64,000 bases of DNA from Burkholderia cepacia (GCF_001039005.1 NZ_LDWR01000006.1:114889-178888), one strand, 5' to 3'. Shown: positions 7,357 through 15,877, counted from the stretch's first letter. Numbers and translations: made by a program. Notes: generated by a model from the sequence alone, not told the origin.

Positions 7357-8529
7357 ATGAAAGCTAAATCATTCGGTATGCGAAATAATCGTGATGGTCG
7401 CATGAAAACATCGGATGCCGCCGGCAAGCTTTCGCCCTTGCAATGGGCTGGGCGCGCAGCTGGGGCGTCGCTCTTCGTGCTGGCCAGTGCCGGAGTCAAC
7501 GTCGCGCAGGCTCAGAGCAGCGTAACGATTTATGGGATCATCGATAGCGGTTTTACCTACACGAGCAATCAGGGCGGAAAAAGTCTCGTGCAGGCCACTG
7601 CGGGAAATCAGCAGGGGTCGCGTTTGGGATTCAAGGGAACTGAAGACCTCGGTGGCGGCCTGAGCGCCATTTTCCGCCTGGAGAATGGCTACGACACGTA
7701 CAGCGGCGCCTTGAAGCAGGGTGGCAGACTGTTTGGGCGCGGTGCATGGGTCGGTCTCAACAGTGATAGATGGGGCAGCGTTACGGCGGGGCGTCAATTC
7801 AATCCGGTTCAAGACTATTTGTCCAACGACGGCGTTGGTGCATACACCCAGTACGGAAACATCCTCTACGACAACGACGACCTGAACAACACGTTCCGAT
7901 CCGACAATTCGATCAAATACACTTCACCGCGCATCAAGGGGTTGCAAGCCGAAGCCCTGTACGCCTTTTCGAACAGCCCCGGCGCGGCGGACAACCGCAG
8001 CTGGAGCGTCGGTGCGCAATATCTGAATGGCCCGTTGCGCATTGACGCGGCCTATGCACTGCTCAGCAAGCCCGCGCTGAACACGACAGGGGCGATCCCG
8101 TCCGACAATTACTTCCCGACTTCGGTTGTTTCAAACGTGCAGCGCCAGCAGATCTGGGGCGTCGGCGGTGGCTACACGGTCGGCGCTTTGAGCGTCGCAT
8201 TGTTGCACACGCAATCGAATTTCTCGCTCGTTGGCAACAGTCTGGACTTCTCGAACTACGAGGCGAGCGCGCAATACTGGGCGACGCCGGTCTGGCAGCT
8301 TGGCGTGGGTTACGACTTCACGACCGTGCACCAGTCGGTCGGCGGCAATGCGAAATATCATCAGATTGGCGGTAATGTGAGCTACTCCCTCTCCAAGCGC
8401 ACGGATCTGTATTTGAACGTTATCTACATGCACGGTAGTGGTGGGGCGGCATGGATCAATGGCTTGTCGAATCCTTCTTCGACGGGCGTTCAGACCACCG
8501 CGATCGCGGGCATCCTGCACAAGTTCTAA
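7357..8529 (+). CDS. Outer-membrane porin, Gram-negative (OmpC/Porin_4-like)
   Basis: A 390-residue precursor with a long signal peptide ending AQA at about residue 52, then the classic mature start QSSVTIYGIIDSGFTY. Further family motifs are SRLGFKGTEDLGGGLSAIFR, GRGAWVGL and TAGRQFNP, and a terminal phenylalanine in ILHKF. It forms a trimeric beta-barrel channel for small solutes in burkholderias. The start follows AGGAGATAAA; an alternative internal Met at codon 16 would shorten the n-region. It lies 94 bp after the permease and 35 bp before the glycosidase, so it is probably the outer-membrane entry for their shared substrate. Confidence 0.9.
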   Translation: MKAKSFGMRNNRDGRMKTSDAAGKLSPLQWAGRAAGASLFVLASAGVNVAQAQSSVTIYGIIDSGFTYTSNQGGKSLVQATAGNQQGSRLGFKGTEDLGGGLSAIFRLENGYDTYSGALKQGGRLFGRGAWVGLNSDRWGSVTAGRQFNPVQDYLSNDGVGAYTQYGNILYDNDDLNNTFRSDNSIKYTSPRIKGLQAEALYAFSNSPGAADNRSWSVGAQYLNGPLRIDAAYALLSKPALNTTGAIPSDNYFPTSVVSNVQRQQIWGVGGGYTVGALSVALLHTQSNFSLVGNSLDFSNYEASAQYWATPVWQLGVGYDFTTVHQSVGGNAKYHQIGGNVSYSLSKRTDLYLNVIYMHGSGGAAWINGLSNPSSTGVQTTAIAGILHKF

Positions 8530-8564
8530 TGCACCCGTCGTCGATATTCAAGGAGACATCTAGC

Positions 8565-10775
8565 GTGAAAAATGAACGAACCGTACCAAAAGGAAATCCA
8601 TTCAAGCCCAGGGCGATTGCCGTTCTCGCTTTCGCTTTTTGTGCATCCGTGGCTCATGCTTCGTCGTCTGCGAGCGTCGATACCGGAGCAACTCCCGATC
8701 AGCGGGCCGACGCGTTGATCGCGAAGATGTCGCGGGACGACATGATTCAACTGGTGCACGGGCTCTATGGGCGCTTCGCAAAAAGCCCGCTACTGCCGTC
8801 CGGCATCATCGCAGGGATCCCGCGCCTCGGGATTCCGGATCAGGTCGAGTCCGACGCAGGCCTCGGCATCCGGTCGTTGCTCGACAAGACGACCGGGCTA
8901 CCGGTCCGTGGTGTCGACACGGGCGCGGCGACGCCGATGCCTTCGGGGCTGACGACTGCGGCTACGTGGAATCCGCAACGTGCGTTCGATGGCGGGGCGA
9001 TGATTGGTGAGGAAGCGCACCGGGTGGGTTCGAACGTATTGCTTGGCGGCGGGACGAATCTCGCGCGCGATCCGCGCAATGGCCGCAATTTCGAATATGC
9101 AGGCGAAGACCCGCTGCTGGCCGGTACGATGTCCGGTTCGGCGATTGCCGGCACCCAGAGTCGGCACGTGATCGCGACGGTCAAACACTTCGCGCTGAAC
9201 GACCAGGAAGCCAATCGGTTCAAGGTAAGCTCGAACATCGACTGGGCGGCCGCGCGCGAATCGGATCTGCTCGCGTTCCAGCTTGCTGTTGAAAAGGGCG
9301 ATCCGGGTTCCGTGATGTGCTCGTATAACAAGATCAATACCGTCTGGGCGTGTTCAAACGACATGTTGCTGAACGGGATCCTGAAAGGCGACTGGCACTT
9401 CAAGGGTTACGTGATGTCGGACTGGGGAGCAGTGCACGACGTCAAGGATGCGGTGAGCGGGCTCGATCAGGAATCGGGTGAATCGTTCGACAAGGACAAC
9501 GGTGGTCCGTTTTTTGGTGAAACGCTGAAGCAGGCGCTGAGCGCTGGTACCGTGCCGGAAAGCCGACTGAAGGACATGGTCCATCGAATCTTGCGCACGA
9601 TGTTCGCAAAGGGGGTGATGGAAAATCCGCCGGTTCTACGCCCGCTCGACGTGGCAGCCGATGCGGCGATCGCGCAGGCTGATGCGGAGGAGGGTATCGT
9701 TCTGCTGAAGAATGCCTCGAAGCAGCTGCCGCTAGCCGGCAGTCAGTCGATCGCGGTAATCGGTTCACATGCAGATGCCGGCGTGCTTTCGGGGGGCGGG
9801 TCCTCGCAGGTATGGCCGGTCGGAGGCCCGGCCGCGGCACTGGGCGGCTTCAGCTTTCCGAATCCGGTGATCTATGATCCTTCGTCACCGCTCAAGGCGA
9901 TCCACGCAAAAGTGCAGGGCGAGGGCCGCGTGACCTACGACGACGGCGCTGATCCCGCAAAGGCGGCGGAACTCGCGAAGCATGCCGATGTCGCGATCGT
10001 GTTTGCACACCAGTGGAGTGCCGAATCTATCGATAACGCAAGTGATCTTCTTCTGCCCGATGCCCAGAATGAATTGATCGAGCAGGTGGCGGCCGCAAAT
10101 CACCACACGATTGTTGTGCTGGAGACCGGCAACCCGGTTCTTATGCCATGGCTGTCGAAGGTAAGTGCCGTGCTTGAGGCGTGGTATCCGGGCGCGAGAG
10201 GCGGCGAAGCGATTGCGAACGTGTTGTATGGCGACGTCAACCCGTCCGGCCGCTTGCCGATAACCTTCCCTGCTAGCGTTGCGCAATTGCCTCGACCGAA
10301 AATCGCACCGGATGCTGCGGTCGATTACGACATCGAAGGCGCTTCGATTGGCTATAAGTGGTATGAAAAGACTCGTCAGGTACCGCTCTTCCCGTTTGGT
10401 TTTGGTTTGTCTTATACGACATTCGCGTATTCGAACGCGAGCGTGCGAGAAAACACCACCGGACTGACCGTAACATTCGATCTGGCAAACACGGGTAGCC
10501 GTAACGGAAAGGAAGTGGCCCAGGTTTATATCGGACTGCCTTCCGCCGCGAACGAACCCAGGCGACTCGGCGGATTCAAGAAGGTCGATCTGAAGGCCGG
10601 GGAAACGACGAAGATTTCGATCGATGTCGATCCGCGTTTGCTGGCGAAGTTCGACAATCAGAGCCATCTGTGGCGTATCCCGGAGGGCACGTATTCGATT
10701 TACGTAGGTACGTCCGCCGGCGACTCGAAGTTGATCCGCTCCATCAAGTTGAACGCTCGTAGCCTTGCTTCTTGA
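8565..10775 (+). CDS. Periplasmic GH3 beta-glucosidase/beta-glycosidase
   Basis: A 736-residue protein with an N-terminal signal peptide (cleavage near VAHA, residue 32). The GH3 catalytic barrel includes the KHFALNDQEANR motif and the nucleophile motif GYVMSDWGAVHD (Asp286). The C-terminal GH3 sandwich domain and a fibronectin-III-like end follow (about 640-736). It has the architecture of BglX-type enzymes, which remove non-reducing beta-linked glucose or xylose. GTG is used as start because AGGAGA lies eight bases upstream; the reading frame is open farther up into the porin gene. A strong intrinsic terminator follows. With a GntP permease upstream, hydrolysis of a glucosyl-gluconate such as cellobionate is a reasonable guess. 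Confidence 0.9.
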   Translation: MKNERTVPKGNPFKPRAIAVLAFAFCASVAHASSSASVDTGATPDQRADALIAKMSRDDMIQLVHGLYGRFAKSPLLPSGIIAGIPRLGIPDQVESDAGLGIRSLLDKTTGLPVRGVDTGAATPMPSGLTTAATWNPQRAFDGGAMIGEEAHRVGSNVLLGGGTNLARDPRNGRNFEYAGEDPLLAGTMSGSAIAGTQSRHVIATVKHFALNDQEANRFKVSSNIDWAAARESDLLAFQLAVEKGDPGSVMCSYNKINTVWACSNDMLLNGILKGDWHFKGYVMSDWGAVHDVKDAVSGLDQESGESFDKDNGGPFFGETLKQALSAGTVPESRLKDMVHRILRTMFAKGVMENPPVLRPLDVAADAAIAQADAEEGIVLLKNASKQLPLAGSQSIAVIGSHADAGVLSGGGSSQVWPVGGPAAALGGFSFPNPVIYDPSSPLKAIHAKVQGEGRVTYDDGADPAKAAELAKHADVAIVFAHQWSAESIDNASDLLLPDAQNELIEQVAAANHHTIVVLETGNPVLMPWLSKVSAVLEAWYPGARGGEAIANVLYGDVNPSGRLPITFPASVAQLPRPKIAPDAAVDYDIEGASIGYKWYEKTRQVPLFPFGFGLSYTTFAYSNASVRENTTGLTVTFDLANTGSRNGKEVAQVYIGLPSAANEPRRLGGFKKVDLKAGETTKISIDVDPRLLAKFDNQSHLWRIPEGTYSIYVGTSAGDSKLIRSIKLNARSLAS

Positions 10776-10836
10776 ACATAGGTATCTGAGACGCAAGCTT
10801 CCTCGCACTTGAGATTCGGGAAACATCCGGATCATC

Positions 10837-10873
10837 TGGCCGCCCTGGCGAGGGGCGGCCAGCTTTTTTTTGA
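10837..10873 (+). terminator. Intrinsic terminator of the gntP-porin-GH3 unit
   Basis: CTGGCCGCCC (10837-10846) pairs perfectly with GGGCGGCCAG (10854-10863) around a 7-base loop, followed by C and nine Ts. Confidence 0.92.
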
Positions 10874-10986
10874 ACGTGTATCAGAAGCTCTACAGCGAGT
10901 TCGGCTGTCGCCGCGGCAACTGTGGCGATAGCGCGCCGATCGATTTGGGGTTGACTCAAGAGTGAACTGATCTATCATCGTTACCT

Positions 10987-11055
10987 CGCCACACCACATG
11001 CGAGGCCAAGCGCGCCATCGGCGAGTCAATCGAAATGTTCGATAACCAGCGGCAA
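10987..11055 (+). pseudogene. IS3-type transposase OrfB remnant
   Basis: One frame reads CEAKRAIGESIEMFDNQRQ, resembling the EAKRALFEYIEVFYNRQRRH stretch near the C-terminus of IS3-family integrase cores. It is about 23 codons long with no flanking transposase or terminal repeats, so it is a relic upstream of the regulator gene. The rest of 10874-11191 holds no gene I can recognise and must carry the regulator's promoter. Confidence 0.4.
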
Positions 11056-11191
11056 ACTGGCGTACCTGTCGCGGCTGCCTCCAGGCAGCGCCTCGATCTT
11101 GGCCTGACGCGCTTGCATCCACTGATTCCGACCGACTTCAGCGAATCAAGATCAGTTACGCACGGACGGAATACGAGATATTTCTGAAAAT

Positions 11192-12211
11192 ATGACCGAC
11201 CGGAAAACACGAGGCACCGGCCGTCCAACGCTGGAGGAGGTGGCGCGCCGAGCCGGTGTAAGCACGATCACTGCGTCCCGCGCACTTCGCGACGTCAAAA
11301 CCGTCGGGTTGGACCTGGTGCAGCGGGTCCGTGATGCAGCGAAGGAACTCGGCTATGCGACCAATACAGCAGCCCGGGCACTCGCTTCCGCGCGTAGCGA
11401 GGCCGTCGTGGTGCTTGTTCCATCCTTGTCCAATCTTGTGTTCGTCGACGTACTGGAGTCGATCCATACGATACTCAGGCCCGAAGGCTTCGAGATCCTG
11501 ATCGGCAACACGCACTATGCGTGCGATGCCGAGGAAGATCTGATCAGGCGCTACCTCGCCTCTGCCCCGAGCGGAATGATCTTGACCGGTTCGGAGCGCA
11601 CGGAAGTCGCTAGTCGCCTGATCGACACGAGCGGCGTGCCATATGTTCACATGATGGAAATCTCGCACGGTCCCGGCGTACATTGTGTCGGCTTTGTACA
11701 GACGGGGGCTGGCCAGATTGCGGCAGAGCATCTGATTGCACGTGGCCGTCGTCGAAACGCGTTCGTGGCTGCTCAGCTCGATCCGCGGATCATGCAGCGA
11801 GGCGAAGGTTTTCGTCGCGCGCTGCAAAAAGCTGGCATGTATGACGCGAAGCTGGAATTCCTGTCGCCCACTCCCTCGTCGATCGGCCTTGGCTGCGAGA
11901 TGTTTGCGCAGATCATGGAGCGACACCCTGACGTCGACGGCATCTTTTTCGGCAACGACGATTTGGCGCATGGCGCGCTTCTCGAAGCATTGCGTCGCGG
12001 CGTGCCGGTGCCACAGAAAGTCGCGATGGTCGGTTTCAACGATCTGCCAGGATCCGCGTATACGGTCCCGCGCCTTACCACGATTCGCACACCTCGCGCT
12101 GAAATAGGCCGTCGTGCTGCACTCATGCTACTTGCGATGATTCGGGGAGAACGGGTGGTTGAGCCGATAGTCGATACTGGTTTTGAACTTATTGTCCGAG
12201 AAAGCTCCTGA
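11192..12211 (+). CDS. LacI-family transcriptional regulator, GntR (gluconate) clade
   Basis: A 339-residue repressor. The N-terminal helix-turn-helix is PTLEEVARRAGVSTITASRA (residues about 12-31), followed by the hinge-helix region NTAARALASAR and a periplasmic-binding-protein-like sensor domain. The sensor segment VVVLVPSLSNLVFVDVLESI closely resembles E. coli GntR (VLLPSLTNQVFAEVL from memory), as does DGIFFGNDDLAHGALLEALR. GntR-clade repressors respond to gluconate or its phosphate. It lies downstream of the GntP-porin-GH3 unit behind a terminator and its own promoter region. The palindrome AGATAGCGCTATCT upstream of gntP is a plausible operator. Target and ligand are inferred. Confidence 0.88.
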   Translation: MTDRKTRGTGRPTLEEVARRAGVSTITASRALRDVKTVGLDLVQRVRDAAKELGYATNTAARALASARSEAVVVLVPSLSNLVFVDVLESIHTILRPEGFEILIGNTHYACDAEEDLIRRYLASAPSGMILTGSERTEVASRLIDTSGVPYVHMMEISHGPGVHCVGFVQTGAGQIAAEHLIARGRRRNAFVAAQLDPRIMQRGEGFRRALQKAGMYDAKLEFLSPTPSSIGLGCEMFAQIMERHPDVDGIFFGNDDLAHGALLEALRRGVPVPQKVAMVGFNDLPGSAYTVPRLTTIRTPRAEIGRRAALMLLAMIRGERVVEPIVDTGFELIVRESS

Positions 12212-12414
12212 GCTGCGTCATGGGGATGCTTCTTGTCACGACTGTCACGACTGTCAGGGCTTCGGGCATGCCTTTGAGGCTGAACACCTTCATCCAGCGC
12301 GTTGCGCCTTCCGTGCTTTCGATTCACAAGCCTGGAATATCGCGCGTACGATCGGGAAGAGCGCCCACCGGCAAGCAGCATGCGCATACGTCGAGAGTGC
12401 CGTACCAGCGTGTA

Positions 12415-12447
12415 TTGACAACATTTGTCACGCGGACGTTTTACGTC
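12415..12447 (+). promoter_or_regulatory. Promoter with two palindromes before the His-rich peptide gene
   Basis: TTGACA (12415-12420) is a consensus -35 box. It overlaps palindrome TGACAA-CAT-TTGTCA (12416-12430). A second palindrome, GACGT-TTT-ACGTC (12435-12447), covers the expected -10 region. The arrangement suggests tight repression by two factors or two sites. The rest of 12212-12414 shows nothing. Confidence 0.5.
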
Positions 12448-12526
12448 AACGACCGTTGGCGACGAATCGTTGATTGATCAGACACACGTTCGTGTCCAAT
12501 CGATCAACCCGCGGGAGACCTTTGCC

Positions 12527-12649
12527 ATGAAACTGCTGAAAATGACCGTCATTGCTGCTGTGGCCTTCGCATTTGCCGGCGCTGCGAGTGCGGCAAATAT
12601 GCATCATCACCATCGTCATCACCACCACCACGCGACGGACCGTCACTAA
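12527..12649 (+). CDS. Exported histidine-rich mini-protein
   Basis: Forty codons: MKLLKMTVIAAVAFAFAGAA, then SAANM, then HHHHRHHHHHATDRH. The first 23 residues form a clear Sec signal peptide (Lys-rich start, hydrophobic core, ASA cleavage). The mature peptide would be about 17 residues with ten histidines, nine of them in one run broken by a single Arg. Such peptides bind Ni, Zn, Cu or Co, so a periplasmic metal buffer is likely, though not shown. The start follows GGGAGA. The ORF could extend upstream but the promoter lies there. It stands alone between the LacI gene and integrase relics. I recognise no named family. Confidence 0.65.
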   Translation: MKLLKMTVIAAVAFAFAGAASAANMHHHHRHHHHHATDRH

Positions 12650-12721
12650 GCACGGACATCGCGCTCGAGGGGCGCGGCTGGTGTTTCGGTCTACGGATTG
12701 TTGTGTACATGCGAGCAGCCA

Positions 12722-12844
12722 GTGCGTCATCGCACGCTGGGGCACGCGTCGCTCGGCACGATGTCGATTCAGGTGCCGCCGGATGAAGCGCGGATGCGTC
12801 GTGAGGCAGCGAAATATCACGCGCGGCTGAGTCGCGGCACCTGA
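12722..12844 (+). pseudogene. Tyrosine-recombinase C-terminal relic (plus strand)
   Basis: The frame gives VRHRTLGHASLGTMSIQVPP, then DEARMRREAAKYHARL and a stop. It matches the C-terminal box of site-specific integrases (LLGHASLxTTSIYV). The histidine of LGH is kept, but the catalytic tyrosine of SIY is replaced by Gln (SIQ), and everything upstream of the box is missing. It is therefore a dead fragment marking a past integration. Confidence 0.6.
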
Positions 12845-12896
12845 GACCGGGGGCGAGGACCTCATGTCAGCCCGAAGTGCGATGCCATCACATATG

Positions 12897-12926
12897 TTCA
12901 CAATGCCCCGCTCGCCCGGCTATAAC
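12897..12926 (+). promoter_or_regulatory. Promoter of the small-RNA candidate
   Basis: TTCACA (12897-12902) and TATAAC (12921-12926) are separated by 18 bp. Predicted transcription start is about 12933. A free-standing promoter with no ORF behind it, followed 90 bp later by an intrinsic terminator, points to a small RNA. Confidence 0.6.
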
Positions 12927-12932
12927 ATTGCT

Positions 12933-13052
12933 TTGCAGTCCGGGCTATCGTTTGCCACGCAAGCGATAGGGACTCCCTCGGGTCTCCTCGGATTGTGTGG
13001 TCTTGAAGCCTGTTGCCGCGCCCGACGCCTCCTCGGGCGCGGTTTTTTTTTT
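12933..13052 (+). ncRNA. Candidate Hfq-type small RNA, about 120 nt
   Basis: The transcript would begin after a good promoter and end at an intrinsic terminator: CCGCGCCCGA (13016-13025), loop CGCCTCC, TCGGGCGCGG (13033-13042), then ten Ts. An upstream stem is formed by CTATCGTTTG and CAAGCGATAG (about 12945-12969) with one wobble. The region between contains GTCTCCTCGG. Both this single strand and the terminator loop expose CTCC/CCTCC, which is complementary to Shine-Dalgarno sequences, as in several known repressor sRNAs. No ORF on this strand fits. An antisense ORF over the same bases encodes KNKKK from the T-run and is not credible. Targets unknown. Confidence 0.6.
13016..13052 (+). terminator. 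Intrinsic terminator of the small-RNA candidate
   Basis: Ten-base-pair perfect GC-rich stem with loop CGCCTCC, followed by ten consecutive Ts (13043-13052). Confidence 0.93.
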
Positions 13053-13206
13053 GTTCTTCGCGGATTTTCGTGTGCGAAATGCGGGCCCGTACCCGTCCAT
13101 ATCCCCGCCCCCTGCCCGCTTCGGCGCAATATAGAACGTGACGTGAACCGGGACCGTACCCGCCGGATTCGAATCAGCGGGACGAGTGATCAATCACGCT
13201 TTTCGG

Positions 13207-13395
13207 TTACTCCCGCCCTGATGCGGCGGGAGGTGGGCTGGCCGGCATCGGCAGCCGCAGCCGCAGAAAGGTATCGGCTTCGCAGTACTGCCGACCGAGC
13301 TTCGCCGTTGCGTAGACCGACGTGGTGTCGATCGAATCGCGCCCCACGAAATTGCGCACGCTTTCGAGGCTCCAGCCGCTCGCCAGTGCGGACAT
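13207..13395 (-). pseudogene. Tyrosine-recombinase-like C-terminal relic (minus strand)
   Basis: The frame reads SALASGWSLESVRNFVGRDS followed by IDTTSVYATAKLGRQYCEAD. This resembles the end of phage/integron-type recombinases (LLGHxSIDTTSVYA); the tyrosine is present but GH has become GR. Upstream sequence in this strand (to about 13590) contains further residues of similar flavour (RVRGKARAMDTDAHAQLVE, GRFIPIG) broken by stops and frameshifts. It is oriented towards the other relic at 12722, with the small-RNA candidate between them. Confidence 0.45.
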
Positions 13396-13590
13396 TCACC
13401 CCGCGAACGGCCTGCAGCGTGCTGCGAACCTCACACTGCGCGATCGCGAAAAAGTCGCGTCACGGCCAGGTACAGCCGATCGGGATGAATCGGCCCGCGT
13501 CGCGAGCTCACTCGACCAGTTGCGCGTGGGCGTCGGTATCCATGGCACGCGCCTTGCCCCGTACGCGCTGGACACGTTGCGAGCTACGTT

Positions 13591-14465
13591 AGTGGCCGGC
13601 CAAGCGATGCGGATTCAGAAAGACAAGCGGCCTATCGATTGGAAAAAACAAGCCATCGGCGGTCATCGTGCCGTCGATTGCTCCCCGTCCGTGATTGAAC
13701 TGGTCGAGCCGGCGACTGTAGCGACCAGAATGGCGTTCCGCGCGGAAGTGCTTCCATCGAATTGTCTGTACAAACTGTCCATCGGCACGGCCGCAGGATA
13801 ACTTGAGCAACGCCAAGAGCACGCGGCGCTTCCGTGACACGCGCCGGCGTTGAATGCACCGATCGCGGGCGCGCGAGCAATGCAGATGGGACTGGCTCGG
13901 CATCGATGATGGGGTCGATATCTCCTCACTGCTGATCGCCAACGCCTTGCGCTGCATCAACATCGCTTTGGCCTGCGAGCATCGGAGAGATAACGGCGAG
14001 AGTCGGCCAACGTCGCTCGTACCTGACCAGTCGCGATAGCGCTCGCGAGCGACACGCTTTTTGACTCGTCCTCGATCGCCTCGGCCGACACATAACCCGA
14101 CGCGGCGCTCGCGCGATCCATGACGGCCACGGTTGCAACGGGTGGTGCGGGAGTGTGACTGCTCTTCGACACGTCATGACTCGCGACGGAAGGTGCGTCG
14201 TGCGCTACCGGGTCGCTGCGGCAAGGCGGTCCTCGCAGCCACCTGACCCGATGCGTATTGATGCGCTGGGTCACCGCGTTTGACGTTGCGAGCTATGACG
14301 AACGCGGAACGCTCCTGGACACGGAAAGATCGTCGCCTTTTGTGCGAGTAGCCCGAGCTAGGGAAAACGTTAGCTACGCAGCTCATTTCGCCAGCAAATC
14401 CCTGTCCCATCTGCGAACCAAGACATCTATTCCACCTCAGGCCCCCGTCGTTTTTACTTTCGCTA
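13591..14465. other. Degenerate region without a recognisable gene
   Basis: Several short open frames on both strands cross this stretch, but none has a ribosome site plus domain plus typical codon use. I interpret it as decayed mobile-element or integrase-linked DNA between the recombinase relics and the catabolic cluster. A minus-strand frame at 13957-14274 is the longest and is unrecognised. Confidence 0.4.
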
Positions 14466-14524
14466 TTGACAGGCCAATTTCGCCTCTGTACAAATGTCGT
14501 CAGCTGACATATCAGATGACGACA
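14466..14524 (+). promoter_or_regulatory. Catabolic-cluster promoter with 30-bp palindromic operator
   Basis: TTGACA (14466-14471), 17 bp, then TACAAA (14489-14494) preceded by TG. At the expected transcription start lies a nearly perfect palindrome (14495-14524). Its outer arms are TGTCGTCA and TGACGACA; its inner arms are CTGA and TCAG around CATA, with one mismatched pair (G/A). It sits just before the ribosome site of the oxidoreductase. It could be the operator for the GntR regulator at 20230. Confidence 0.65.
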
Positions 14525-14539
14525 GGAGGGATGTGGAAG

Positions 14540-15877
14540 ATGAAAAAAACTGGAGTCGATGTCCGGTCCGTTGCCGATCTTCAATGCGACGTCCTTGTAA
14601 CAGGCGGAGGCGCCGCTGGAGTCGCGACCGCCATCACCGCGAGTCGGCAAGGGCTCAAGGTGATCCTCCTGGAGCGCTATGGCTTTTGCGGTGGTGGGGC
14701 GGTTGCAGGGCTGTCGGGTACGGTGTGCGGCTTGTACCTTGCGACTGACCGCGCCGGGGCGAAACCGGAAGCGATCGTCACCGGCTTCGCGCAGGAGTTT
14801 TGCGACGCACTGGAGCAGCGCGGCGGTCTTGCCGCACCAGTACGCTATGGGAAAACCTGGACGCGCGTTCACGATCCGCTCGTGTGGCGTGACACGGCTG
14901 ACAGCCTGCTGGAAGAAGCGGGCGTCAAGGTGATTTATCACGCGGTTGCGACCGGCGTGCTGTTGGACGGCAACGAGCGCGTTGAGGGCGTGACAGCATG
15001 GACCAAGCAGGGGCCGTTGACAATTCGCTCGCGTGTCACCGTCGACGCCAGCGGCGACGCCGACCTCGTCGCGATGGCCGGCCTCGACAGTTTCATGGGT
15101 GACGGCACGCGTGTGCAGAACCCGACGATGATCTTCAGGCTGCAGGGTGTCGACGTCGAACGGTTTACCGACGCTTACGGCGATGACACGATCATGGGCG
15201 AGGCCATTTCCGCGCTGCTGCGCGAACGGCAACTCGCCGGTGATAACCTGCCGCGCTCGAAAATATGGCTCTTCCCGACCACGCGTCCCGGCGAACTGCT
15301 ATGCAACTGCACGCGAATTACGGGCTCCGACGGCCGAGAGCTCAACCCGCTTCTCTACGATGATTTCACGGAAGGCGAACTGAACGGCAGAAAGCAGGTT
15401 CATTCATATGCGCGATTCCTTAAGGACTACGTAGTTGGATGCGAAAGCGCTTATGTCAACGATACGGGTGTTCAGGTGGGCGTGCGCCAGACTCGCCAGG
15501 TCGAAGGCGTGACAAAGCTGATGAACGCCGATGTGGTCGGTGCGAGGAAGTTTTCCGACGGTATTGCACGTTCGCCTTGGCCGATTGAATTGCACTCGGG
15601 CTCGAAGCCGAAGGTGGAGTGGGTGCTTGACGACTATTACGAAGTGCCCTACGGCTGCTTCGTGCCGTCGCGCGGCGAGGGGCTGCTGGTAGCGGGACGG
15701 TGTCTTTCCGCGGAGCACGAGGCGGTAGCGTCTGCCCGTGTCACGGCGCAGTGCTTTTCATACGGCCATGCAATTGGTCATGCCGCTGCCTTGGTCGTGC
15801 GTCAGGGCGTTGAGCCGCGCGAGGTCGACTCGCAGGCGATACGTACCGCGCTTCGGCGAGACGGTGCTCATCTGTAA
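14540..15877 (+). CDS. FAD-dependent oxidoreductase (FAD_oxidored family)
   Basis: A 445-residue flavoprotein. The N-terminal Rossmann motif is LVTGGGAAGVATAI (Gly22-Gly27), followed by the acidic end of beta-2 (LLERYGFCGG). The second flavin-binding stretch VDASGDADLVAMAG and the C-terminal GLLVAGRCLSAEHEA motif place it with proteins of the PF12831 type, often annotated as FAD-dependent oxidoreductases of unknown substrate. ATG at 14540 is chosen because AGGAGG lies about ten bases upstream; in-frame ATGs at 14516 and 14531 are alternatives. It is first in a same-strand cluster with a crotonase, a CoA-transferase and a transporter, so it probably oxidises a carboxylic acid or its derivative. 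Substrate unknown. Confidence 0.82.
   Translation: MKKTGVDVRSVADLQCDVLVTGGGAAGVATAITASRQGLKVILLERYGFCGGGAVAGLSGTVCGLYLATDRAGAKPEAIVTGFAQEFCDALEQRGGLAAPVRYGKTWTRVHDPLVWRDTADSLLEEAGVKVIYHAVATGVLLDGNERVEGVTAWTKQGPLTIRSRVTVDASGDADLVAMAGLDSFMGDGTRVQNPTMIFRLQGVDVERFTDAYGDDTIMGEAISALLRERQLAGDNLPRSKIWLFPTTRPGELLCNCTRITGSDGRELNPLLYDDFTEGELNGRKQVHSYARFLKDYVVGCESAYVNDTGVQVGVRQTRQVEGVTKLMNADVVGARKFSDGIARSPWPIELHSGSKPKVEWVLDDYYEVPYGCFVPSRGEGLLVAGRCLSAEHEAVASARVTAQCFSYGHAIGHAAALVVRQGVEPREVDSQAIRTALRRDGAHL

Noticed and set aside
13159..13181. tRNA-like T-arm (TTCGAATC between CCCGC and GCGGG)
   Set aside because: No acceptor, D or anticodon arm can be built around it and the loop is too long.
12945..13193. 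82-codon minus-strand ORF across the small-RNA candidate
   Set aside because: KNKKK is encoded by the terminator T-run and no domain or ribosome site is seen.
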